Shown here in pieces: positions 33,978-42,652 of a stretch of 64,000 bases of DNA. Position 1 is the first letter of the stretch, and every line of letters starts with the position of its first letter. Made by a program: the position numbers and the translations under genes. The notes beneath the pieces are model-generated. The model was not told the DNA's origin. It worked only from the letters and a program-made list of their open reading frames with translations, and searched no databases. Origin of the DNA: a virus; IMG/VR virus record IMGVR_UViG_3300010373_000039, positions 1-64,000 of that record; one strand, written 5' to 3'.

Positions 33978-34493
33978 GTGGATACGATTGTTCAAACAAC
34001 ATTGGTGGACGGTTTCAAACGTTTGTTTGCGACGGATGTAACCACCACGAACAATTTTCCGGTGGCCACCACGCAGGAACCGAGCGGTGACGGTGTTTTC
34101 GTCATCGGTGAGGGGGATGGGATAACCAGCGGGGCCAACGCGGCGTTGCTGGCATTTTTCGGCACCGGCTCGGCTACGCAAACCGCAACCGCCAAATTGG
34201 TGGGGTGGCGCAAAATCGATCAATTGTGGGTGCCGATCCAATTTCTGAGTTTGAATTTGGCGCTGGGATCGGGCGCGGCGGTCAACCATCCGGACCTGCA
34301 AACCGGTGTGGGTGAAATCCTTGTCGATACGATCACGGCGGTGGCGTCGTTGACGATGGCCGATGAAATCGTCAGCCCGGCGGATGGAACCCTGGCATAC
34401 GTCAAGTGTGACATCATCGGGTGTCACAAATACCAGGTTGTGTTGTCCAAGGGAACGGCGACCTCGATCAATTGTCTGGCCGGCGCGTTCTAA
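33978..34493 (+). CDS. Hypothetical structural protein, 171 aa
   Basis: The start is GTG after TTAGGAGG. The product is beta-rich and small-residue-rich, typical of virion accessory proteins, and heads the connector block. Alanine and threonine are abundant; no family recognised. Confidence 0.55.
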   Translation: MDTIVQTTLVDGFKRLFATDVTTTNNFPVATTQEPSGDGVFVIGEGDGITSGANAALLAFFGTGSATQTATAKLVGWRKIDQLWVPIQFLSLNLALGSGAAVNHPDLQTGVGEILVDTITAVASLTMADEIVSPADGTLAYVKCDIIGCHKYQVVLSKGTATSINCLAGAF

Positions 34494-34505
34494 AAACGGT
34501 GAAAC

Positions 34506-35201
34506 ATGAAACGCCAACTTAATTCCACCAATCACCCCATCGGATTTTATATGGTCCTATCCGATGGGGTGACGCCGGCCACCGGCAAAACGGTTACCCT
34601 GAACATCATTAAGAATGGGACAGGGGGCGGTGCGTCTGCGACGGGGGCCATAACCGAATTGGATGCCGTCAACAATCCGGGTTGGTACACGTGGACCGGC
34701 AATGGCACCGATCGAAACACGGTTGGTGACATCCTGTGTTCGGCCACGGCCGCCGGATGCAACACAACCACGTTCACGGTGGGGATCGTCAATTACGATC
34801 CGTTCAATCAATCGCAGGTTGCGGTGTTGGTTACCCAATCCCTGTTGACCAATATGGCGACCACGACGGGGGGAACCGTCATTCCCATTTCGGTGTTCCA
34901 AAACACCCAGGTGAATTTGGCGTTTAAGGTGGTGGACGCATCCAATAACCCGGTCAATTTGAACGGGGATTCGGTAGAATTCTTGATCCATAACGTCAAC
35001 GCGTCCACCGCGACCGCCACGATTGCGGCGACCCTTAGCCAATCCGATCCCTCGGGGCATCCGGGGGTGTATGACACGGTGAACGTTTCGATTGCGCCGG
35101 CAAACACGGCGACTAACGGCAATTTCATGTACAAGGTGCGGGATACGACCGCCAACGCGATTTACGCCAGCGGATCGTTCAACGTCATTGTCTCGCCCTG
35201 A
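34506..35201 (+). CDS. Ig-like virion decoration or structural protein, 231 aa
   Basis: Two beta domains are visible: residues 1-98 (ending DILCSATAAGCNTTTFTVGIVNYDPF) and residues 125-231. The GWYTWTGNGTDRNTVGD segment is a recurring feature of phage Ig-like structural proteins. It probably decorates the capsid or tail. Confidence 0.6.
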   Translation: MKRQLNSTNHPIGFYMVLSDGVTPATGKTVTLNIIKNGTGGGASATGAITELDAVNNPGWYTWTGNGTDRNTVGDILCSATAAGCNTTTFTVGIVNYDPFNQSQVAVLVTQSLLTNMATTTGGTVIPISVFQNTQVNLAFKVVDASNNPVNLNGDSVEFLIHNVNASTATATIAATLSQSDPSGHPGVYDTVNVSIAPANTATNGNFMYKVRDTTANAIYASGSFNVIVSP

Positions 35202-35205
35202 TCCC

Positions 35206-35238
35206 TACGTTGGAAGGTGGATTGAGTCGGGTTATAAA
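35206..35238 (+). promoter_or_regulatory. TACGTTG-type promoter of the connector/tail unit
   Basis: TACGTTG (35206-35212) gives TTGGAA as -35, and TATAAA (35233-35238) follows after 17 bases. It starts five bases after the preceding stop and leads to the gene at 35289 and the downstream connector and tail genes. Confidence 0.75.
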
Positions 35239-35288
35239 TCGGCTTCGTTTTTCAAACAACCGCCCTTTGGGCAAAAGGAGAGTGTCCG

Positions 35289-35471
35289 ATGAGTTTCGAG
35301 GTGCCAACGGTCAAGGTTCGGTTCAAGGAAACCGGCCACGAATGCAAAATCAACAAGGACGAGTTCGACGAAAACCTTCACGAATTGGTCCGACCCAAGC
35401 TTGCCCGCGCCGAGGACAAAAAGGACGACGGCAAGAAGGACGAAAAGAAGGGTGACGCGGACAAGAAGTAG
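35289..35471 (+). CDS. Small charged protein, 60 aa
   Basis: AAGGAG precedes the ATG. The N-terminal 38 residues form a small folded segment with a conserved-looking VRFKETGHECKINKDEFDE, and the rest is a K/D/E tail. Similar small proteins occur between capsid and connector genes; role unknown. Confidence 0.6.
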   Translation: MSFEVPTVKVRFKETGHECKINKDEFDENLHELVRPKLARAEDKKDDGKKDEKKGDADKK

Positions 35472-35491
35472 TCCCGCGCTGAAAGGCCCAA

Positions 35492-36025
35492 ATGAGCGTG
35501 ACGCTGATTGCCACCGATGGTTCGCCGCAGGCCAACGCATATTGCGACGTGGCCTACGCCGATAATTTCCTGACCACCCAACGCCCGTTTGTGGGTACGG
35601 AGTGGACGGGCCTGACCACGGATCAAAAGGCGACATTGCTCATTTGGGCCACCACCTATTTGGATGACATGGTGGATTGGAACGGGTACAAGGCAACCCG
35701 TGACCAAGCATTGCGATGGCCGCGTTCGGGTGTCTACGATCCGGATGGGTTTTACGTGGACAAATCCACCGTGCCCGATCGCATCCGCCAATGGACGGCG
35801 GAAACCGCGTGGGAGTATTCTAAGGTAAACCGCCAGGCCGAACCGACGGCGCTGGGACAGGGGATTACCGATGTCACGGTGGGACCGATCCGGGTCAAAA
35901 TTGATCCGAACATGCAACTACCCTATTTCCCGCCCTATCTAGCCACCAAGATTTCCCGCTACGGAATCCTCATCGCCGAGGGCGGTCCGGGCGCGTTCAC
36001 CATGGCCCGATTGCTTCGCGTGTAA
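35492..36025 (+). CDS. Head-tail connector (DnaT-like domain family)
   Basis: The pattern ANAYCDVAYADNFL, then ATTYLDDMVDWNGYKATRDQALRWPRSGV and a helical C-terminus matches the phage family annotated as DnaT-like, which occupies the head-tail adaptor position in many genomes. Place between the charged protein and head-closure genes agrees. Confidence 0.65.
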   Translation: MSVTLIATDGSPQANAYCDVAYADNFLTTQRPFVGTEWTGLTTDQKATLLIWATTYLDDMVDWNGYKATRDQALRWPRSGVYDPDGFYVDKSTVPDRIRQWTAETAWEYSKVNRQAEPTALGQGITDVTVGPIRVKIDPNMQLPYFPPYLATKISRYGILIAEGGPGAFTMARLLRV

Positions 36026-36028
36026 CCT

Positions 36029-36403
36029 ATGGGTGTCCTCGATAAACCACTTTTGTCGATTGTTCAAAGGGTGTTGAAATCCTTCGGTGGAACGTGCGTA
36101 CTTAAACAGGTCAACAATGGATCGTTTGATCCCCGGACCGACCAGCAAAATTCCCAAACGGTCCAAACATGGACCCTCCCATGCTCGCCGCCCTACCCGT
36201 TCGACGTGAAATTGATTGACAACACGATTGTTAAGGTCGGTGATTTCAAATTGTTGGTGTCGGTATCCGCCGCAACACCCCCCGTGGTGCCGGACATCCA
36301 CATGAACATTATCCGCAATAACCGCGAGTACAGCATCATTCGCGTGTCCCCCATCAATTCCGGGGATCAGGACGTTTGCTATGAATTGCATTGCCGGGGG
36401 TGA
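36029..36403 (+). CDS. Head-closure/stopper-like protein, 124 aa
   Basis: A small beta-rich protein in the head-closure position between the adaptor and the gp10-like neck protein. I call it by order; sequence motifs are not diagnostic. Confidence 0.5.
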   Translation: MGVLDKPLLSIVQRVLKSFGGTCVLKQVNNGSFDPRTDQQNSQTVQTWTLPCSPPYPFDVKLIDNTIVKVGDFKLLVSVSAATPPVVPDIHMNIIRNNREYSIIRVSPINSGDQDVCYELHCRG

Positions 36404-36406
36404 TGC

Positions 36407-36862
36407 ATGAGCAGCGCCGGCACGTTTAGCGCGGACATTACTAAATGGGTTATGGCGGTCCAAATCGATTTGGACCAGTTGGTTCGCAAGATTGCCCTTG
36501 ATGCCTACGCCGGGTTGATCCTTCGTTCCCCGGTGGACACCGGGAGGTTCCGGGCATCGTGGCGAATCTCGGTCGGTAGTATTGATTCGTCGGTTGAGCC
36601 GGATCGTGGCACCGCACCCTCGCAATACAAGGGCATGGGCGGATCGGTGCCACCGGACTCGGCCGAAATGGCCTATGCGTTGGGCAAAATCGCCAGTGCC
36701 CAATTTGGTGACATGATTATCTATCTCACCAATTCATTGGACTACGCCCAAGAATTAGAGGACGGTTATTCACAGCAAGCGCCGGCGGGAGTGTTGGCCC
36801 TGACGTTTATTGAGATCGTGAATAAATTGAACAACGCCATTCGACAAATGCAAGGATACTAG
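36407..36862 (+). CDS. HK97 gp10-like neck protein
   Basis: SPVDTGRFRASW (residues 41-52) is the hallmark of the HK97 gp10/tail-completion family. It should join head and tail. The C-terminus ends in a helical segment. Confidence 0.75.
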   Translation: MSSAGTFSADITKWVMAVQIDLDQLVRKIALDAYAGLILRSPVDTGRFRASWRISVGSIDSSVEPDRGTAPSQYKGMGGSVPPDSAEMAYALGKIASAQFGDMIIYLTNSLDYAQELEDGYSQQAPAGVLALTFIEIVNKLNNAIRQMQGY

Positions 36863-36864
36863 CC

Positions 36865-37383
36865 ATGTTGGATACAACCGGAATTCGCCAGGCATTTCGC
36901 AACGTACTGCTGTCAATCCCCATCCTTCCGGGAACCGGGGATAACCACAACGACCGTGTATGTTGGGAAAACATCGATTTCACGCCCCCACAATGCAAAA
37001 AGGATGATCCGACCGGATCGATGTGGGTCCGCGAGGATTATTTAAAGGGATCGGAACCCCAGGTTGCCTATGGGTACGTTGAGCAAACATCTATTATGCA
37101 GTACACTGTCTATTGTCCTGCAGGTAGTGGGACAAAGGATGCCGATGCGCTGGTTAAGGCTATCGGCGATGCGTTTGGTCCGGCCAAGGGACTAACCTCG
37201 ACCGGAATTCCGGGTGTGACGGCGGCAACGCCCTCGGCACAATCCGGAAACCCGATCCAAATTTCGATCGAACAGGTCGATCCAATGTCGGGTCGGGTAA
37301 CGACGGTCAAGAATATCGAAGGAACCTGGTGGGCTACCGGGGTCCGGATTACGTTTCGGGCGTATGGGACGGTAAAGGTTTAG
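36865..37383 (+). CDS. Tail terminator-like protein, 172 aa
   Basis: The alpha/beta protein, with IRQAFRNVLLSIPIL at the N-terminus and a late beta hairpin, fits the tail-terminator (DUF4128-like) position directly before the tail-tube gene. The call rests mainly on order. Confidence 0.55.
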   Translation: MLDTTGIRQAFRNVLLSIPILPGTGDNHNDRVCWENIDFTPPQCKKDDPTGSMWVREDYLKGSEPQVAYGYVEQTSIMQYTVYCPAGSGTKDADALVKAIGDAFGPAKGLTSTGIPGVTAATPSAQSGNPIQISIEQVDPMSGRVTTVKNIEGTWWATGVRITFRAYGTVKV

Positions 37384-37392
37384 GGAGCAATC

Positions 37393-38370
37393 ATGAGCAT
37401 CGCACAAGGACCGCGTATTCGCATTTGCTACGGCGCTGAGGTCACCCGTGGCACGACGCCCCCCAATTTGAATTTACAGCAATTGCGGACGATCACCCGC
37501 GATATCGATTTGACCAAGGGTGGTTTGTCATCCGATGAGCAATACCCGGACGGGCAACGCCGCGATTTCCGCCAGGGTTTTAACCAGGTCGTGGGGTCGT
37601 TCAATTTCGAGTTGTCGTTGGCCCAGCAAAGCACCGGCACGATCACCAACACCGGCCACGATGATTTGTTTGAGGCGCTGTTGGGTGGTACGTGGTCCGC
37701 GACCGGAACGGCCGGCGGTTCCCCCGGCACGTTGAAATGCGGCACCAACCTCAAAACCAAATCGTTCGAGCGTCAATTCTTGGACATCGGACAATACGAG
37801 GCGTTTGCCGGTTGCATCCCCTCCGATTTAACATTGAGTTTCGACCCGGCCAAAATCATCGGCGGTACGTGGAACATCATGGGCATGTCCGCACCCATCA
37901 TGTCGTCTACGTCGATCCAGGGTTCGGGAACCCTGACCACCCCGACTACCGCGCCCCCGTGCGACACGTTCATTGGCGCAATCACCGAGGGTGGTTCGCC
38001 CATCGCCGTGGCCACGCAATGCCAAATGACCATTAAAACCGGCCGTTCCCTTTCGCCGGTCATCGGTTCCAAATTCTCCCCCGATATTTTCATGGGGACG
38101 ATTCTGGTTTCCGGAACGTTAAGCGCGTTCTTCCAGGACAATTCGTTGGCGACCAAATTCTACAACGAGGTCAATTCGACGTTGGTTTTGACCGCCAATG
38201 AGTTGCCCACGTCCGGACAGCGCAAAATGGTTTTCACCCTGCCGAATATCAAGTATTCGGGCAATAAGAAATCACCCCCGCCGCAGGGTGGTGTTGTACA
38301 GCAGCTTCCGTTTGAAGCGTTGTACGATGTTTCTTCCGGCACAACGTTACAGATCGACCGATACCTCTAA
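37393..38370 (+). CDS. Major tail tube protein
   Basis: The 325-residue beta-rich protein starts IRICYGAEVTRGTTP and includes a DLTLSFDP segment and a second half with KTGRSLSPVIGSK, typical of siphovirus tube proteins. It stands between the terminator and chaperone genes. It should polymerise around the tape measure. Confidence 0.78.
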   Translation: MSIAQGPRIRICYGAEVTRGTTPPNLNLQQLRTITRDIDLTKGGLSSDEQYPDGQRRDFRQGFNQVVGSFNFELSLAQQSTGTITNTGHDDLFEALLGGTWSATGTAGGSPGTLKCGTNLKTKSFERQFLDIGQYEAFAGCIPSDLTLSFDPAKIIGGTWNIMGMSAPIMSSTSIQGSGTLTTPTTAPPCDTFIGAITEGGSPIAVATQCQMTIKTGRSLSPVIGSKFSPDIFMGTILVSGTLSAFFQDNSLATKFYNEVNSTLVLTANELPTSGQRKMVFTLPNIKYSGNKKSPPPQGGVVQQLPFEALYDVSSGTTLQIDRYL

Positions 38371-38388
38371 TTTGGAGTGAATCCTACC

Positions 38389-38814
38389 GTGGCGAAATTT
38401 GATCTATCGAAAATGGATACCCGCGCCGCCGGCGCAAACGCCGTCGCGATGACATTGGAACACCCGACGACCGAGGAGCCGTTGACCGACGACGCCGGCA
38501 ATCCGTGGACCATCACCCTGTACGGTTCCGATTCCGAGGTTTACCGCAAGGCACAACGAAAAATCGTGGACCGGCGGTTGGCCGAGGCCAAGGCCAAGGG
38601 TGGTAAATTCAAAATGAACGCCAACATGGCGGAAGAGGAATTGACCGAATTGTTGGTGGAATGCACCGCCGGTTGGTCCGGGTTGGAGGAGAACGGCGCG
38701 CCGATCGAATTCAACACCGCCAACGTTCGCGGCGTCTACGCCCGTTACCCATGGATTCGCGAACAGGCCATGGCGTTTGTTTCCACACGAAGTAACTACC
38801 TGGGAAACTCGTAG
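38389..38814 (+). CDS. Tail assembly chaperone G-like
   Basis: This helical protein of about 141 residues precedes the tape measure, the place of the lambda G chaperone. GTG 38389 is preferred because GGAG lies 11 bases upstream; GTG 38377 is an alternative. Near the end a slippery GGGAAAC lets a fraction of ribosomes continue into the downstream frame to make a GT fusion. Confidence 0.75.
   Translation: MAKFDLSKMDTRAAGANAVAMTLEHPTTEEPLTDDAGNPWTITLYGSDSEVYRKAQRKIVDRRLAEAKAKGGKFKMNANMAEEELTELLVECTAGWSGLEENGAPIEFNTANVRGVYARYPWIREQAMAFVSTRSNYLGNS
38802..38808 (+). other. -1 ribosomal frameshift site (GGGAAAC)
   Basis: In the G frame the codons read CTG GGA AAC TCG TAG, so the heptamer is G_GGA_AAC, a proper X_XXY_YYZ slip site two codons before the G stop. 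After slipping, CTC at 38808 opens the frame that continues to 39224. Confidence 0.88.
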
Positions 38815-39224
38815 AGGCCTTGGTCGAGTACGCCGAGGCCGTATTTTTGGATGAAGCCCCCGCGCCGGGGGGAGCGACCAAGGGAGCGCATATACGGCAA
38901 GCGCAGATGTCGGCCGCGGCGCTGGGCATCACATGGTTGGACGACCGTTTTCCCGCCGCCGCCGATCCCATGGACCCCCCGTTTGAATGGGAGGGTTTGT
39001 GGGAAATGTTCCGTGAATTGAGCGCCGCCCGGACATCGGGGTTTTCCCCCAATCCGCTGTCATGGACCGATATCCGGTCCTACTGCGAATTGTTAGACAT
39101 CCGGTTGACGGGTTTTGATTTGATGGTGATTCGGCGTTTGGATTTGACGTGGTTGCGGGTGATGGGAGCGGCATACAATGACCTCAACACAACTGAACCT
39201 GATCATCAACTCCCAGCAGGTTAA
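38808..39224 (+). CDS. Tail chaperone T domain, made as GT fusion
   Basis: The frame has no ATG or GTG of its own near its start (only TTG 38820) and lies in the -1 frame relative to G. Its product ends with WTDIRSYCELLDIRLTGFDLMVIRRLDLTWLRVM, a pattern common in tail-chaperone second domains. The 3' end overlaps the tape measure by 47 bases. Confidence 0.8.
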   Translation, partial: LVEALVEYAEAVFLDEAPAPGGATKGAHIRQAQMSAAALGITWLDDRFPAAADPMDPPFEWEGLWEMFRELSAARTSGFSPNPLSWTDIRSYCELLDIRLTGFDLMVIRRLDLTWLRVMGAAYNDLNTTEPDHQLPAG

Positions 39225-41487
39225 TTCGGCCAATTCGGCGCTGCAGCAATTTAACCAAACCGGGCAACAAACCCAATCCGCCGCCGAAAAGCTTAACATT
39301 TCGTTTAGCACGTTGATCAGCACATTGACCCAATTGGCCGGCGTCTACTCGTTGGTCCAAACCGTCCGCGCGGCATTTGCTACGGCCGCCACCGAGGACC
39401 GGTTGCAAAAGGGTTTTGACAATTTGACGGGTTCGGTCAGCAAATCCAAGGACATGCTGAACGAATTGATTACGGTCAGCAACAATTCCCAATTCTCGTT
39501 GGCGGCGCTGGGTGACGCCACCCGGCAATTCATGGGGTTGGGGTTGGGTGCGGACCAATCCATCAAATTGGTTGAGGACATCGCCAACACACTGGAGAAT
39601 TTGGGTTCCGGTGAGGAACAAATGACCGGCATCGCCAACGCGCTGGGTAGAATCCTTGAAGAAGGACAATCCAATTTGTACGTGTTCCGTGCGCTGGCGG
39701 CACAGGGCATCCCGGCGGTTAAGGACGTTGCGGATACGTTGGGCATTTCGTTCCAACGGGCCATGTTCCTGCTTCGCAATGGTGCCATTTCGGCCAATGA
39801 TGCAATCGCGTTGATCCAATATAGCATGGAGAAATTCAACCATGATGCGATCGACACCGCCCCGACCTACACGCAATTGTGGACCAGTATCGGTAATTCC
39901 TTCAAAACCGGGTTTGGCGACATGGTTAAACAGGTTTTGGACATTGGTTCCAAATCGGCGCTGGAGCGGTTCAATGCCGAAATTCAAAACATGTTCCATA
40001 TCGTCGGGGATGCGATCCGTATTCTTGAGGGCTTGCCCCCGCAATTTGAACGGTCGTCCGAGGCATCAAAAATTCTTGCCGGCATCATCAAATTGTTGTC
40101 CGAGGCGTTTATGGTGTTGGTCGCCATTAAATTGATTACGTGGGCGTCCGACGCGTTCAACGCCCTTTTCAGTTTAATTAAGCAATTTGCCAATTTGGGG
40201 GTGATTTCCCAAGCGTTGATTGTCGGATTGATCGTATTGGTGGGAATCGAATTGGGCCGGTGGGCGTCGGAACAGGTTCCGGAATTGGCCAAACTCGCCG
40301 TCATTCTTCGTGCGGTGGGATCGTTCACCGGAAGTAGTTTGAGAAATGTGGGTGAATTCATTGCCGACAAATATTTGGGTGGTGCGACGGCGGGAACCGA
40401 CGCCCAAAACGACGCCGAGCGTACCGCCCACATGAATCAAGCGGATGACGCCACATGGAAGGCGTTCGATAAGGCCATGACCGACATCAATAACGGAAAC
40501 CTTGGCAAGGGACAGGGAACATCGTTTTTCCAATACATGGGGGAGGATCTTAAGAAGTTGGGGGAAAACGCCAAGGGCGCGCTGGGTCCGATTCAGGATT
40601 TGATGCGTTTCATGGAGGTGGCCAGCATCGGCAAACAGGGAAATTATTTCGACGGCAAACGACCGGAGGTCAGCACGGTCATTCCGGAAAACGAGGAATT
40701 GTCGTTACAGAAAATGATTGATTCCCTGAACCAAAAAACCTCGATCATCGGGTTGGACCCCGAATCCGCGTTCCGGTCCACCGAGGTTGCCAAAATGCAG
40801 GAAATTTTGGACAAATACAACATCGCCCCCGGACAAAACACCGCGGAGGGCGTTCAATTCCTGATGCTATTGAACCAAGCGATTGATCGGTTGCAGGGAA
40901 TGCAAACGTTGGACATCGTGGCCAAATCGGTAGGCCAATCGTTCGCAACCGCGTTCGGTCAATTCATCACCGGGGCCAAAAGCGCATCGGCGGCGGCTAA
41001 ACAATTTGTCACGTCATTGGAACAAATGATTTTGAAGGATTTAGTCCTTAACAAAATCGCGTCGTTGATCGAGGGCGGCATCACCGGGTTGGGAACCGGA
41101 TTGGGCGGTTTGTTCGGCAACAAATCCCCATCCTACACTACCGGTGTCACCGCCGACGATACGGGCGCTTCGCTAAACACCAGCGTTCAATTTGCCATGG
41201 GCGGGGCGTTCATGCGGGGCGTCCGCATGTTCGCCGGCGGCGATGTGGTGAACCGTCCGACGCTATTCGGCATGGCCGGCGGATTGGGCATGATGGGCGA
41301 GGCGGGACCGGAGGCAATTCTGCCATTGGTTCGCGGCCCCAATGGAAAATTGGGTGTGGCGGCGCACGGTGGGGGCGGTCAAACCGTTATCCATCAGCAT
41401 TATTGGAACATCAAAACCCCGGATGCCGACAGTTTCAAACGGTCGCAACGCCAGATCTCGGCGATGATGCAACGAAGTCTTCGGTAG
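39178..41487 (+). CDS. Tail tape measure protein, 769 aa
   Basis: Long helical N-terminal part, hydrophobic segments near residues 300-370 and a lambda gpH-like C-terminus (GGDVVNRPTLFGMAGGLGMMGEAGPEAILPL). At about 0.15 nm per residue the tail would be roughly 115 nm long. It sets tail length and is ejected with the DNA. Confidence 0.92.
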   Translation: MTSTQLNLIINSQQVNSANSALQQFNQTGQQTQSAAEKLNISFSTLISTLTQLAGVYSLVQTVRAAFATAATEDRLQKGFDNLTGSVSKSKDMLNELITVSNNSQFSLAALGDATRQFMGLGLGADQSIKLVEDIANTLENLGSGEEQMTGIANALGRILEEGQSNLYVFRALAAQGIPAVKDVADTLGISFQRAMFLLRNGAISANDAIALIQYSMEKFNHDAIDTAPTYTQLWTSIGNSFKTGFGDMVKQVLDIGSKSALERFNAEIQNMFHIVGDAIRILEGLPPQFERSSEASKILAGIIKLLSEAFMVLVAIKLITWASDAFNALFSLIKQFANLGVISQALIVGLIVLVGIELGRWASEQVPELAKLAVILRAVGSFTGSSLRNVGEFIADKYLGGATAGTDAQNDAERTAHMNQADDATWKAFDKAMTDINNGNLGKGQGTSFFQYMGEDLKKLGENAKGALGPIQDLMRFMEVASIGKQGNYFDGKRPEVSTVIPENEELSLQKMIDSLNQKTSIIGLDPESAFRSTEVAKMQEILDKYNIAPGQNTAEGVQFLMLLNQAIDRLQGMQTLDIVAKSVGQSFATAFGQFITGAKSASAAAKQFVTSLEQMILKDLVLNKIASLIEGGITGLGTGLGGLFGNKSPSYTTGVTADDTGASLNTSVQFAMGGAFMRGVRMFAGGDVVNRPTLFGMAGGLGMMGEAGPEAILPLVRGPNGKLGVAAHGGGGQTVIHQHYWNIKTPDADSFKRSQRQISAMMQRSLR

Positions 41488-41490
41488 GAA

Positions 41491-42477
41491 ATGTCTATGT
41501 CATTTGCAGAAATCCAATTCCCAACCGATGTGTCCTACGGATCGCGTGGCGGTCCCGGGTTCAACACCAACATCGTGGTGACCGATGGGGGTTCGGAGGA
41601 ACGTGTTGCCCGGTGGCAAAGTGCCAAGCGCCAATACGACGTGCGGTACGGCATCAAATCGCCGGACCAAATGTCCAAGGTCAAGGATTTCTTTTTGGCC
41701 CGCACCGGCGCGTTGATCGGATTCCGCTACAAGGATTGGCAGGACTACGATTCCACCGCCAAGGGGCATAGCTACATCAGCGACGGGTCGTCGGTAAGCG
41801 TCACCAACACCGATCAACAATTGGGTTCCGGGGACGGTTCCACCACTCGGTTTCAATTGATTAAACGGTACAACGACGGCCTTCAAACCGTCATCCGCAA
41901 TATCACCAAACCGGTGGCCGGTACGGTGGTCGTGGCACTCAACGGGGTCAACCAAACAACCGGTTGGACGGTGGATACTACAACCGGCCTAATTACCTTT
42001 ACATCCGCCCCGGCGTTGGGGGTCACGGTCACGGCCGGGTTCCAATTTGATACCCCCGTCCGGTTCGGGGCCGACGCCGACAAATCGTTGATGGCATCGC
42101 AGGATGATTTTGGTTACGGGTCGTTGGAACCCATTCCGTTGCAGGAAATTCCCGATGGGTTGGCGGTGAACGACGATGCCGATTGTGGCGGCGCGGTCAT
42201 GGTGTGTTTGACCGCCAACTATCAATTGAGCGCCGGCTATGCCCGTGGGTACGTATTTGAACCGCAGGCCGATGGGATCATAGTTTTCCTTCCGGACCCG
42301 TCCGCCGCCACGTTCCCCACCGGTGGACCGTTTTTCTATTTGATGAATTTGGGATCACACGCCCTGACCATAAAAACCTTTAGCGGTGGATCGTTCATCA
42401 CCCTGGCGGCCGGAACCGGCGTCGATGTGGTTTTGACGGTTGATGGTTCTTCAAACAAAGTATGGCTAGCTCTTTAG
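41491..42477 (+). CDS. Distal tail protein, DUF2460 family
   Basis: FAEIQFPTDVSYGSRGGPGF, RWQSAKRQYDVRYGIK and FRYKDWQDYDS are DUF2460 signatures (gene-transfer-agent-type tails). The family domain ends near residue 220. A further 100-residue C-terminal domain resembles the N-terminus of the protein at 42653. Confidence 0.88.
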   Translation: MSMSFAEIQFPTDVSYGSRGGPGFNTNIVVTDGGSEERVARWQSAKRQYDVRYGIKSPDQMSKVKDFFLARTGALIGFRYKDWQDYDSTAKGHSYISDGSSVSVTNTDQQLGSGDGSTTRFQLIKRYNDGLQTVIRNITKPVAGTVVVALNGVNQTTGWTVDTTTGLITFTSAPALGVTVTAGFQFDTPVRFGADADKSLMASQDDFGYGSLEPIPLQEIPDGLAVNDDADCGGAVMVCLTANYQLSAGYARGYVFEPQADGIIVFLPDPSAATFPTGGPFFYLMNLGSHALTIKTFSGGSFITLAAGTGVDVVLTVDGSSNKVWLAL

Positions 42478-42479
42478 AG

Positions 42480-42602
42480 TTAAATATGCGTCCATGTTCG
42501 TCGCAAAACTATCGAGGATACATTGGTTTGGCGAATGCCAAACTCTTTTGCCAACTTTTTTTGCATTTCGCCGTTTTTGTAGCGGTTGCGTATTTCCAAA
42601 AC
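42480..42602 (-). pseudogene. Remnant of a homing endonuclease C-terminal HTH
   Basis: The reverse strand reads 40 codons without a stop: EIRNRYKNG.MQKKLAKEFGIRQTNVSSIV.RRTWTHI, ending at a TAA. This is the helix-turn-helix ending found on many phage HNH endonucleases. A TAG stands directly before it, there is no ATG at its start and no nuclease domain upstream, so it is a decayed fragment. It fills most of the 175-base gap between two tail genes. Confidence 0.65.
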
Positions 42603-42652
42603 CTAGATTGGTTTGCATTATGAGGCGGTTGCAGGAAATATTCGGCGGTGCC

